A stretch of 64,000 nt of DNA from Ophiocordyceps camponoti-saundersi (nom. inval.) (lineage: Eukaryota > Ascomycota > Sordariomycetes > Hypocreales > Ophiocordycipitaceae). Shown here one piece after another: positions 23,026-33,285 of the stretch. Positions within the stretch are counted from its first letter, which is position 1, and each line of letters begins with the position of its first letter. The notes beneath the pieces are model-generated. The model searched no databases. It saw only the letters and a list, made by a program, of their open reading frames with translations, and was not told the origin of the DNA. A program made the translations under genes and the position numbers. The stretch covers positions 436,159 through 500,158 of the forward strand of contig PDHQ01000002.1 of assembly GCA_003339415.1 (NCBI GenBank). Reading direction: 5' to 3'.

Positions 23026-24321
23026 TCAGCTCGCCTCGTGCCCCATCCCCTGTATCCGTTTCTTCATCGGCTCCATGTGCGCGAAACACCTTTTCACGAT
23101 GAACGTAGCATGCTCACCGGAGCCCTTGGGGTTGAGGTTGGCCCGCTTCATGATGTCCATGTAGTCGATCCTTTCCTCCATCTGCTCTCCGATCGGAAGG
23201 ACGATTCCCGCGAAACGGCAAAGGATAATGTTCATAATCATAAGGCTCATGATCCTATTATACTCATAAAAGAGACTAATCTAATCAAACCGCAGCGAGT
23301 ACCGTGAAGCCATAGCAAAGAGGTCGATATAATGAACAGACTGTGCCTGGGCAAGTTCGCGATTCACTGCGTCGCAGAACTCTTCCATCAGAGACAAGGT
23401 AAACCTCGGCGTCTGAACGTCGCCGAACTCGCTGGCTCCGAAGACGACTTGGCGATAGATGCCTCCGTATTCCTTGGGCGGTGTATCGGGCACATCATCC
23501 GAACCCGAGAGCATGGGAATATCTCGAGTCAATATTCGGTGAGCGTCCCTCAGAATCCCCTCAGAGAACAGCTCCTTTTCGAAAACGAAGGCCTTTATGA
23601 GGTACAGGTAAGCTCTGGCGTGTTGCACTATCTGCTTGCGGCCTCGTAAGATGTACTCGTCCGACCTGGCAGAGAGATCCGAGTCCATGCCACGGAAGAA
23701 CATGGCCAAAGCATCCGGACGAGAGGGTGCCTCTATGAGAGGTTCGCCAGTGAAGACTTTGTGACAAAGATCGAGGGTGATTTGCCGACCGAGTCCTATG
23801 CCCTCCATCATGTTGCTTCCGAAGACGGCCTGGGCAACGTCTTCCTACATCGTTTTCTCAAGATCCTCTTCCTGACCGATAGTCAAGACTGTTCTTTGCA
23901 GCTTCGAAATCCACGACGCCGCCTTGTTGAAAAGTTGCGCCTGATCGCGCTCGTGGTAGGACGGGTGATAGCGGTTCTCGGGTACGATGGTCACGAAGAG
24001 TCGCTGGTCGCTGGTAAGTGTGGTGTTCATCGTCGGCCAGCCTCGCTCTATGTAGGGTCGGAAGTTTGGCCTGCATTGTGGGAATTTGTCGGGGCTTGAT
24101 GAGACTGAATAAGCGGAAGAGGCGGCAAAGAATTCTTCTACAGTCTTTCGAACCGGTTCGGAAGGGAGGTCAGTTGCCGCGACTTCATCGGAAGACCTTT
24201 TTTCGTTCGTAGAAAGGTTGTCATCTACCCGAGATGGCATCGTGAGAGATCGGCAGGTACGAAAATGAAGACAGGATGAAGACAATTCGAGACTGGAAAT
24301 CGTCGAGGGGATTTTGAGCAT
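23026..24321 (-). pseudogene. Fic/DOC-family protein, pseudogene with two in-frame TAG codons
   Basis: One reading frame runs the whole length (about 430 codons) but is cut by TAG at 23845-23847 and 23281-23283. All three segments match the fungal Fic family in order: YHPSYHERDQAQLFNKAASW and the EDVAQAVFGSN inhibitory-helix-like region, GRKQIVQHARAYLYL, EYGGIYRQVVFGA, FAMASRYSLRF, then NIILCRFAGIVLPIGE and GEHATFIVKR. Intact Fic proteins transfer AMP or other nucleotides to target hydroxyls through the HPFxxGNGR motif. Here the corresponding stretch reads SLFYEYNRI, so the catalytic His and most of the anion-hole Gly/Arg are gone. Both TAG codons sit where relatives often have Gln, which fits C-to-T change. 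No frameshift is present, so inactivation looks recent. An unrecognised intron cannot repair the lost motif. Confidence 0.75.
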
Positions 24322-25050
24322 TGAATGGAGAGCAAGTTCCTTTCTCTAACTAGGTAGGTACCTACCTTTGCAGGTATGAAGTCAGGGCATATCTCCTTAG
24401 TGTGACGAAAGAAATATGAATAGGAGAGAAGGAAGCAGATACTAGGAGTAGGCAGGCAACACCTCGATCTATAGCTACCCAGGTAGGTAGGGAGGGAGGT
24501 TAAGAGGTGAGTTTTGTGAGGGGATCAAGACTGCCAACACACTGAAACCACTCATGATGGCTCCTATAAGCAGTTTACTACTCTTCTTCTGTTTACCTGG
24601 CTTGTTTCCTCACCCTCCACCTACCAAGGCACCTACCCAGGGTTGAGGTGTGAGGCCCGCCTCGAGTTAGGCGGTTTGACTTACAGGACAATCCCCAGCA
24701 GACGACGAGAACTGTGTGAGGGGGACTGCAGATACTTGACAAGCTTCTTTGATATTTCCTTCCGCTTGACTGTTTCATTCTCGACCTTGCTCTCTTTGAG
24801 CGGCTCTTCAGCCCGGCAGGAGAAGCTGACGAGAATGCGATGTCGGCGATGATGTTGCTTGCATTGCGTCACGTGACTGACCTTCCGTCTTGTGATATCA
24901 ACAGAGGGTCACGTGAGCACAATAACATTGTTGTACCTCGGCCAGGCGCAGGCAAGAGACACGTGCCAGGCTGTCAATTTGCACCGCCAAGCGCGAATCG
25001 CCATGCTTGACAGTCGCCGTTAACGAGGAACGCAACAAGAAATCTCAAGC
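24322..25050. promoter_or_regulatory. Upstream region of FAR1-type gene with CACGTG cluster
   Basis: Two TCACGTGA sites lie exactly 40 bp apart (24869-24876 and 24909-24916), and a third CACGTG lies at 24960-24965, within 190 bp of the FAR1-type ATG. The left part holds the 16-bp perfect palindrome AGGTAGGTACCTACCT at 24352-24367 and further AGGTAGGT copies. No gene is supported. Confidence 0.5.
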
Positions 25051-26160
25051 ATGTTTGGAATCCTCGAGGCCGTGTCGGTCCCTCACACCGGCGTCTATGA
25101 GACGTGTGAGGATCTCATGCGTGACCTCAATTCGCGCGCCGAGAAGGAGGGCTACAAGGTCGTCAAAGCTCGCTCTGATAGATCGAAGCCCGGCGGTCCC
25201 ATTATCCGCGCCGATCTCGTTTGCGAGCGAGGCGGCCGTCCCTACCGATGCCAGGCAACCAAGCACAAGACATCGACGAAGAAGACCAATTGCCCGTGGA
25301 AGGCCAAGGCCGTCGACCGGAAGATGCTCGGCGGTTGGGTCCTCACCATCATCTGCGACCATCATAATCATGAGCCCGGCACGCCCGAGCCGCCCACCCC
25401 GTCCGAAGCCAGTGACGCCGGCGAAGACGAGCCGGTCGTTCCCGGTAAGGCAAATCCGTCCCGGTGCGGAAGCGACGGACCTCCCGCTGACAAGTTCCCA
25501 GAAGGCCCCAAGCCCGACGACGAAACGGCCACGGCGCTCCAGGTGGCCGGCGTGTCTGACAGCGTGCTGCGACTCAGCGGCGACACCTTCCACCGCTTCA
25601 AGGGCGAGTATCGTAAGATGTCCCAGCCCGAGCGGCTCGGCATCCTGGCGCAGATGCAGCTTCGCATCGCAGCCATCTACGCCGTCCAGAACGAAGACAT
25701 GCAGCGTCAGAAGCGACAAGATGCCCAGGACAAGCGCCATCGGGAAGTAGAGGAGAATAAGCGCCGTTTGGAAGCCGGAGGCCTTCACTCGGCCAAGAGG
25801 CTCCGCGGCGTGCCTCCCGCCCAGACAGCGACGACCCCTCAGCGCCAATACTCGCGCATCGCCCCCGCGCCGTCCGTGGCTGCGATGCAAGAGTCGCAAT
25901 TCCAGACCATGCCTTCTGTACCGGCCGAGCCGACACAGCAGATTTCCTTTCAGGCATATCACGGACCGCCGAAGCGCGTGCGAGCCAACCGCCCTTCGCG
26001 GGCAACAGCGCAGCAGCAGCGAGCACAGCAGCAGCGGCAGCAGCAGCAGCAGCAGCCGTCTCAACAGCAATCTCAACAGCCGCCTCAACAGACTCCCCAA
26101 CAAGCGCCTCAGCAACTCTCAGGATCGATGACGACAGCCGACTCGGCGGCGGAATCATGA
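25051..26160 (+). CDS. FAR1-type zinc-finger DNA-binding protein
   Basis: A single exon encodes 369 aa. Residues 15-108 match the FAR1/WRKY-GCM1-type zinc finger: an N-terminal helix (CEDLMRDLNSRAEKEGY), Cys58/Cys67, NCPWKA with Cys81, and the C-terminal ICDHHNHEP supplying Cys102, His105 and His107. This fold derives from the DNA-binding part of Mutator-like transposases; no transposase catalytic domain follows. The middle has a helical segment (PERLGILAQMQLRIAAIYAVQNEDMQ, about 190-215) and a charged Lys/Arg/Glu coiled stretch. The C-terminus is Gln-rich (about 330-360, CAG/CAA repeats), common in transcriptional activators. Nuclear DNA binding is likely from the domain; target genes are unknown. 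Confidence 0.75.
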   Translation: MFGILEAVSVPHTGVYETCEDLMRDLNSRAEKEGYKVVKARSDRSKPGGPIIRADLVCERGGRPYRCQATKHKTSTKKTNCPWKAKAVDRKMLGGWVLTIICDHHNHEPGTPEPPTPSEASDAGEDEPVVPGKANPSRCGSDGPPADKFPEGPKPDDETATALQVAGVSDSVLRLSGDTFHRFKGEYRKMSQPERLGILAQMQLRIAAIYAVQNEDMQRQKRQDAQDKRHREVEENKRRLEAGGLHSAKRLRGVPPAQTATTPQRQYSRIAPAPSVAAMQESQFQTMPSVPAEPTQQISFQAYHGPPKRVRANRPSRATAQQQRAQQQRQQQQQQPSQQQSQQPPQQTPQQAPQQLSGSMTTADSAAES

Positions 26161-26444
26161 GACTGGCTCACCCCGGTCTCACTGTGGGGACGCGCTGGTC
26201 TGAGGCGCCATCTGCCTACCTACCTAATCGAGCTTGGGCACGCTCACCGCCCGCGTCCCCTTTTACTGTTCCCTTTTTTTTTCTGCCGCCTCTTCTTTTT
26301 TTCTGCCACATTCACCGACAAACAAATAACCGTCTCTATTCCTCCATCATCATCCAGCATACCTTCCTACCTATCTACCTACCTACCTTCCTACTTCTTT
26401 TCCAACCCCAGCATCGCCATACATCTTAATCCCTCCTCTTCGCC

Positions 26445-28129
26445 ATGGCGACGGTCCTACCACCCCCGTCGAAGCGACAGAAGCGTGAGGCTCTCGAACG
26501 ATGCCAGGTGCAACAGGATGTCGCTGCCGCCCTCGGCCCCGCGGGCTCTTTCAAGGCGCGCTTTCTGGATGCCGATGGGAAGCAGCTGTGCGACGTGATC
26601 GAGGTCCCTCTGGCCGATGCGTCGGAGAAGAACCTCTCTCTACTGCTCAACACACTTCTGGCGAGGGTACGATGCATCATTTCTCCTGCCAACGACACAG
26701 CGCTTGAATTGATCTCCCGGTACCGTACAGGACAAGGACGGCTTTTTGCCCTACCGTTTTCGAATTCACATTCCCGAGTCTGATGTGATCGTTGACCAAT
26801 ATCCCACCGATCTCGTCCAATTGCTGCGCAGCCATGGCATCGACAATCCTTTTGAGACGACGCTGACGCTGACGGCCGAGCCGCAATCCGTATTCAAAGT
26901 GCACGCCGTGACGCGCTTGTCGCACAAAATCCCGGGCCACGGCGAGGCAATCTTGGCGGCTCAGTTCAGTCCTGCCTCCAGCAAGCGGCTGGCCACGGGG
27001 TCCGGCGATAAGACGGCCCGCATTTGGGACACGGAGACGGGGACGCCTCAGTTCACGCTGGCCGGCCACACGCATTGGGTTCTCTGCGTGGCCTGGTCGC
27101 CCGACGGCTCGCTTCTGGCGACTGGCAGCATGGACAAGTCGGTGCGCCTGTGGGACACGCAAACGGGTAAACCCTCGGGGACGGGGCCGCTGACGGGTCA
27201 CGCGAAATGGGTCACGAGCTTGGCCTGGGAGCCCTACCACCTCTGGGAAGACGGAAGGGCGCGGCTCGCCAGCGCCGGAAAGGACGGCGTGGTCCGGGTG
27301 TGGGCCGCGGCGTCGGGCCGGACCGAGCACGTCCTCTCGGGACACCGGAGCTCCGTCAGCTGCGTCCGCTGGGGAGGCACCGGGCTCATCTACACCGGCA
27401 GCCACGACAAGACGGTGCGGGTATGGAACGCCGATACGGGGAGGCTAGTGCACTCGCTCTCGGCGCACGCACACTGGGTCAACCACCTGGCGCTGTCGAC
27501 GGACTTTGCGCTACGTACGGCCTTTTTCGACCACACGCCGACGCCGGAGACGGAAGAGGAGCGGCGGGCCAAGGCTAAGGAGCGCTTCGAGCGGGCGGCC
27601 AAAGTGCAAGGCGTCGTCTCGGAGCGGCTCGTGTCGGCCAGCGACGACTTTACCATGTTTCTGTGGGATCCGTCGCAGAGCACGAAGCCGCTGGGGCGCA
27701 TGGTCGGACACCAAAAGCAGATCAATCACGTCACCTTTTCGCCTGATAACAGGCTGATCGCCAGCGCTGGGTGGGACAACCATGTCAAGCTGTGGAGCGC
27801 AAGGTAAGCCAGCCGAGGCAAAAAATATGAAGGTTAAAGGGCGGCATGTGACTGACAAGGCTCTGGTCTCGGATAGGGACGGCAAATTCATCAACACGCT
27901 GCGAGGGCACGTGGCGACGGTGTACCAGTGTGCGTTTTCGGCGGACTCGCGGCTGCTGGTGTCGGCGTCCAAGGACACGACGCTCAAGGTATGGTCGGTC
28001 AGCTCGGGCAACCTCGCGTTCGACCTGCCGGGACACGAGGACGAGGTCTACGCCGTGGATTGGGCACCAGACGGGAACAAGGTTGGTAGCGGAGGCAAGG
28101 ATAAGGCGGTGCGGCTGTGGCAGAATTAG
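26445..28129 (+). CDS. RSA4: Ribosome assembly protein 4 (Notchless-type WD40)
   Basis: The model is join(26445..26666, 26731..27803, 27877..28129), 515 aa, equal to the length of yeast Rsa4. It acts in the nucleolus on pre-60S particles, where the AAA ATPase Rea1/Mdn1 pulls on its N-terminal domain. The ubiquitin-like NLE domain spans about residues 30-115 (ARFLDADGKQLCDV, LPYRFRIHIPESDVIVDQ), followed by an eight-bladed beta-propeller with clear WD repeats (KTARIWDTETG, KSVRLWDTQTG, KTVRVWNADTG, HVKLWSARDG, TTLKVWSV, KAVRLWQN at the C-terminus). The introns are 64 nt (GTACGA..ACAG) and 73 nt (GTAAGC..ATAG); both restore the frame. The 284-bp spacer before it is C/T-rich with CTACCTAC repeats. 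Confidence 0.95.
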
Positions 28130-29702
28130 GTGACGACGACGAGGGGCAGGAGGAGGGATGCGCCGCTGACGGCGTGTGCGTGCGCGTGTGTGAGTGATGT
28201 GAGGAGGGGAAAGGGAGGGATCGGCTCTGAACGGGGTTCTTGGACGAGAGGCCCATCCGGGTGCGTATGTAGGTCGGTCGGTAGGCGACTCGAGCAGAGA
28301 GAAACTCGTAAGGAAGGACGAGGATATGTTTCATTTGTGTGCCCTTTGCGCATCCAAGGTTTAACGGAGGAAGCCTTATTTCGAGCAAGGGGCGAGCCTT
28401 GGCGGCTGAGGCTGTGACTGGGTCTGGCTTTGAGTCTGGGTTTGGGTCTGAGTCTGGGTCTGGGGGGGGGGGGGGGGGCTCATGACAAAAGGGACGTCGG
28501 CGGCGATGTGCGAAAGACGGATGATGGGGCTATGCTATGCTATGCTGCTGGGGAAAGCTATTGGCACACGCTGCTATTTACTAACCACATATACGCGGGT
28601 ACAAGCATACTATATCCGCGTACCTATGTGAGGATTACTCCGTAGTCCGTACACTTTGAACAATGTAGTCTTTATTTTCTACCCTCCCTGCATTGTGTTG
28701 GTTGGGTAGGCAGGTAGGCGGACTCGGTATTCGACGATTCTAGAGGTGGCCGATGGGTAAGTTGGTAAGTATGTAGGTAGGTAGCGTGCAGTATGCATGC
28801 ACATGTAATGTATGCACGCCCAGGATGCCAGCTTAAAGTGCCTGCATGAGAAAAACACCTGCTAAGAAAAGAATAAGAAGCCAAGGGGTTTTTTCTCCGT
28901 GCCTTGCATCGTCATCGGGAAATGAAGAAGCTACGTCGTTAGGTAGGTATTTAGGTCAGAAAGGAGATGGCCGAAGATGCCCAGAACTCTCTCCCTCCCT
29001 CCCTCCCTCTCTCTCCTCTCCTCTCCTCTCCTCTCGTCTTCTCTGTCAACATATGTTTATATGTTTATATGTATGTATGCATGTACATATAATGTCAATT
29101 ATCATGTGTGATAAGTTCTGTCCGTCTATCTAACTGGATGTAATGTAACATGCATTTCGTGTACGACGAGCTCTACGAACATAGCCTTTTCCTTCTTCCA
29201 CACCCTCGACGAAAGGGGGGAAGGCTGCGTCATTGCTGTCGATTCCGCCCGAGTATCCACAGCGATTAAAGTCAGTTGCATCCTTGTGTGTGTGTGTGTG
29301 TACTTTTTTTTTCCCGCCCCCCCCCCCCCCTCCTCCTCCTCTTCCTTACCTTTATTTTTCAATCTGTCCCTCTTTTTTTGATGTTTCCAGCTGTTGAGAT
29401 TGAGCAGTTGTTTGTTTGTTTTCGGTGGTATCAAGCGTGATGATACATTGAAGATAAGGAGGAGAGCGCCTTTTGTTGAACCATTGATCGCGAGAGGAAG
29501 AGAGGGAGAGGAGAGAGAAGGGAGGAGAAGAAGGAGTAGGAGGAGGAGGAGAGACTGAGAGACAATTGGGGGGCGAGAGAGAGAGAGAGAGAGGTAGAGA
29601 GAGAGAGAGAGAGAGATCGAAGGACAGATTGGGAGAGGGGGAGAGAGAGAGAGAGAAATTGGGAGAAAAAAAAAAGACGGGGAGAAAAGTCTCTGTCGGC
29701 GC

Positions 29703-29734
<32 letters not shown>

Positions 29735-29758
29735 GTCACCATCACCATCACCAGCATC
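28130..29758. repeat. Microsatellite-rich spacer between RSA4 and the trehalose gene
   Basis: No gene is supported in these 1.6 kb. Contents in order: degenerate GGGTCT hexamers at 28419-28462 leading into a 17-G run (28462-28478); TAGG/TATG tetranucleotide runs around 28760-28800; CTCCT repeats at 28991-29037; TATG repeats at 29041-29095; a TG run at 29287-29300; a poly-C run near 29318; GA repeats at 29573-29660; and CAT trinucleotides at 29707-29734. The last two lie in the leader of the trehalose gene. Confidence 0.8.
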
Positions 29759-30010
29759 ATGACAATCTTCATCTGTTCGCTGTGAGTTTCCCCTTCTCTT
29801 TTCTCTTTCTTCTTCTTCCACCACCGCCACCAACAACAATAACTGACAATACCATTGTGCAATCAAAAACAAAACAGCTTCCTTCCCAAAACAGTCCAGT
29901 TCAACCTCCCCGGCACGCCGCCTCGTCGAAGCCGCGACGGCGCTCGTCGAAGGGCCCGATCAATCGCTCAGACGGCTTCGAGGCCGATAACGACAACGAC
30001 AACGACAACA

Positions 30011-30042
<32 letters not shown>

Positions 30043-32672
30043 AGAAGACCCGCCGCCTCCGAGCCTGTTCAGTCCCAGACCGGACCTTACGCCTCCGCAT
30101 ACGCCCGTCGACGATGGGCCCGAGTCGCCTAACCCGTTCGCCAACGAGGACGGAATCGGTGTGCCCTTGTCTTCACCTGTTGCCGCCACCGCCACGGCAG
30201 ACGACGTCGTGCCTCCGTGGGGCGTTCGATCCGATCAGCCGCTTTCGAGAGCAGCTTCTCCTCCGCCGGCTGGCTTGGTGCGCAAGGCCCGAGAGCTCGG
30301 TCGGAGGGGCATCTGTCAGCCGACGACTTCCGCTAGGAGCGATAGTCATGATCGCGTCTTTTCTTCCGCCCCGTGGCGCGTCGTCGATGCCGATCAGGGC
30401 AACGGCGGCCTGCGAAACGCCGTTCGCGCTGCTGCCCGAGATGATCGCCTCGGTGCCGACTGCACCTGGATCGGTACGTTGGGAATGCCGACGGATGCGC
30501 TTCAGGATTCGGATCAGCAGCGGGCCATGGAGCGTGTCCTCGCCGAGGAGCACCGCATGATCGCCGTCTTCTGCTCCGACCGAGACTTTGACGGCCACTA
30601 CAGCCACTTTTGCAAGCAGATCCTCTGGCCCGTCTTCCACTATCAGATCCCCGATAACCCCAAGAGCAAGGCGTACGAGGACCACTCGTGGAAGTACTAC
30701 GTCAACGTCAACCGCCGCTTCGCAGACACCATCGTCCGTCACTGGAAGCCCGGCGACGTCGTCTGGGTCCACGACTATCACCTGCTGCTGGTGCCCGGCA
30801 TGGTGCGCCGAGCCCTGCCCGAGGCCCGCATCGGTTTTTTCCTCCACGTCGCCTTTCCCTCGTCCGAAGTCTTTCGCTGCCTGGCCGTCCGGCGGGAGCT
30901 GCTCGAGGGCGTCTTGGGCGCCAACTTGGTGGGCTTCCAGATTCACGAGTACGCCCGTCACTTCCTGCAGACGTGCAGCCGGCTGCTGGCCGTCGAGGCG
31001 ACGCCCGAGGGCCTCGAGCTCGAGGATCGCTTCGTCGACGTCGTCTCCACCGCCATCGGCATCGACCCCGTCAGCCTCGCCGCTCACCGGGCCAGCCAGG
31101 ACGTCGCCCGCTGGCTGCGCATCCTTCGCGATCGCTACCGCGGCAAGCGCCTCATCGTCGCCCGCGACAAGCTCGATCACGTCCGCGGCGTGCGGCAGAA
31201 GCTGCTGACCTACGAGCTCTTCCTCCACCGCAACCCGCAGTGGCGCGGCCGCACCGTCCTCATCCAGGTCGCCCTCTCGTCCGGCGACAACACGTCGGAC
31301 CTCGACGCCTCCGTCTCCGACATCGTCACCCGCGTCAACTCGGCCTGGGCCAACCTCGCGTACCAGCCCGTCGTCTACCTCAAGCAGGACATTGACTACG
31401 CCCAGTACCTGGCCCTGCTGACCATCGCCGACGTGCTCATGATCACCAGCCAGCGCGAGGGCATGAACCTGACGTCGCACGAGTACATCGCCTGCCAGGA
31501 CGGCCGCCACGGATCGCTCATCCTGTCCGAGTTCACCGGGACGGCCTCGCTCTTCGCCGGCAACGAGCTGTCCGTCAACCCCTGGGACCACCGCCAGTGC
31601 GCCGACGCCATCCTGCAAGCGCTCGAGATGGGCGACGACGAACGCCGCCGCCGATGGGAACGGCTACACGCCTCCGTGACGCGCCACACGGGCGCCGCCT
31701 GGGTCGGCGAGATGCTGGCCCGCCTCGACCGGGCTTACGACGAGCAGCACCGTCGGGCGCTCGGCGGCGGCGGCGGCAACCTGCCCATGCACGACGTGGC
31801 CGAGCGGTACCGGCGCGCGACAAGACGTCGGCTCCTGATGCTCGACTACGAGGGCACGCTGGTGAGCTGGGGCCCCGTCGACCGCATCATCCCCGTCAGC
31901 CCGCAGCGGACGCTCGACGTGCTCAACGAGCTGCTGCTGGACGAGCGCAACGTCGTCTTCGTCATGTCCGGGCGGCGGCCCGAGGAGCTGGACATTGTCT
32001 TCCGCCAGGTGCCGGGCTTGGGCCTGATAGCCGAGAACGGGTGCTTCATCCGCGGCAGCGGCGCCACGGACGCGGCCTGGGTCGAGTTGTCGGACAGCGG
32101 GCGCATCGAGGACTGGAAGCGGGCGGTCAAGCCCATCATGCGCTACTACCTGGAACGGACGCCCGGCGCGGCCATGGAGGAACGACACTGCAGCCTGCTG
32201 TTCCACTACGGCGGCGCCGACGACCACGAGGCGGCGTCGCGGCAGGCGTCGGACTGCGCCAACCACATAAACGACGCGTGCGAGGCGCAGCGCGTGCACG
32301 CCGTCGCCGTGGGCGAGTCCATCGTGGTGGAGCCGGTCGACCACGACAAGAGCACGGCGGCGCAGCACGTCCTCGACGGGCTCACCGGCGGCGACGGCTG
32401 CGGCGTCGACGTCGACTTTCTCATGGTGGCGGGCGACGGGCGCGAGGACGAAAAGGTCTTTCGATGGGCGAATCAGCTCGAGGAGCGCGGTGCCGTCAGA
32501 GACGTCGTGACGGTCAGCCTGGGGAATCGATGCAGTACGGAGGCGGGCGCGACTCTGACACAGGGCGTCAGCGGTTAGTCCCTCTCGGCCTCTTGTTCGT
32601 TCTCACGTTGTTGTTTGCTGACCCTGTAAAGGTCTGCTGAGCCGTCTGCGGCAGCTTGCTTCGCTGTCGTAA
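29759..32672 (+). CDS. Trehalose-6-phosphate synthase complex regulatory subunit (TSL1/TPS3 type)
   Basis: The model is join(29759..29781, 29878..32573, 32632..32672), 919 aa. A 23-nt first exon gives MTIFICS, joined across a 96-nt intron to LFLPKTVQFNLPG, the usual start of fungal Tsl1/Tps3. A 58-nt 3' intron (GTTAGT, CTGAC branch, AAAG) restores GVSGLLSRLRQLAS. The middle is a GT20 trehalose-phosphate-synthase domain (VWVHDYHLLLVPG, GFFLHVAFPSSEVFR, TSQREGMNL). The C-terminus is a HAD-type trehalose-phosphate-phosphatase domain whose motif I is LMLDYEGT rather than DxDGT. The second Asp is replaced by Glu, so phosphatase activity is doubtful and a regulatory role in the trehalose synthase complex is favoured. 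A Thr-rich tract near residue 45-60 is coded by ACG/ACA/ACC repeats. The disordered N-terminus has several Ser/Thr-Pro sites. Confidence 0.88.
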
Positions 32673-32861
32673 GTTGGTCAGTCGAAAGAAAGTCGAGGGG
32701 AAGAAAAAAAAAAGACGATGATGCGATGGGGGAAGAAGTTTTGGGAGAGGACATGAATGAGGGAATAGCGATTGGCATAGCGTGCCCGGAGTATGATTGT
32801 AAGTGCATGTATGTATGTATGTTTGTGTGTACAATGTTGTAAGTGGCCTCGCGGCATAGGT

Positions 32862-32936
32862 GGAGGAGGAGGAGGAGGAGGAGGAGGAGGAGGAGGAGGA
32901 GGAGGAGATGGTGATGGTGATGGTGATGGTGATGGC
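32862..32936. repeat. GGA and GATGGT microsatellites 3' of the trehalose gene
   Basis: About 15 GGA triplets (32862-32908) run into GATGGT hexamers (to 32936). The surrounding spacer 32673-33285 also has a GTAT run at 32811-32821 and a TC run just before the aminotransferase ATG at 33238-33260. No gene is seen. Confidence 0.85.
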
Positions 32937-33285
32937 GGCGGTGACGGCAGCGGACAAATAACTCTTGAGTGTTTAGTGATGGGCTGATGATGGGGGTGAC
33001 TCTCTCTCTTCAAGGATAGGGGCTGCTCCTGATTGTATGTAGGTGTAGTTCGTACTCACAGGTTATATGTACGGAGGATACCTAGGGGCGAAACCCCGGA
33101 GTCCGATGTCGGAGCATTCAGGTCAGACCGACGGCTCATCCTTCAGTGAAGAGTCGGGCAAAAAAAAATACACACACATCGTCATCAGCTTCATCGTGTC
33201 ATCTCTCTTACTTACGACCACACTCTCACTTTCACTCAGTCTCTCTCTCTCTCTCTCTCTTCATCTCTTGCCCAAGTCGCCCGCC

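Noticed and set aside
29126..29872. 248-codon minus-strand frame with Ser/Leu repeats
   Set aside because: Driven by GA/CT and CAT microsatellites in the leader of the trehalose gene.
30173..31618. 481-codon antisense frame opposite the trehalose gene
   Set aside because: Shadow frame in a GC-rich coding region; low-complexity Val/Asp/Gly/Leu composition and no domain.
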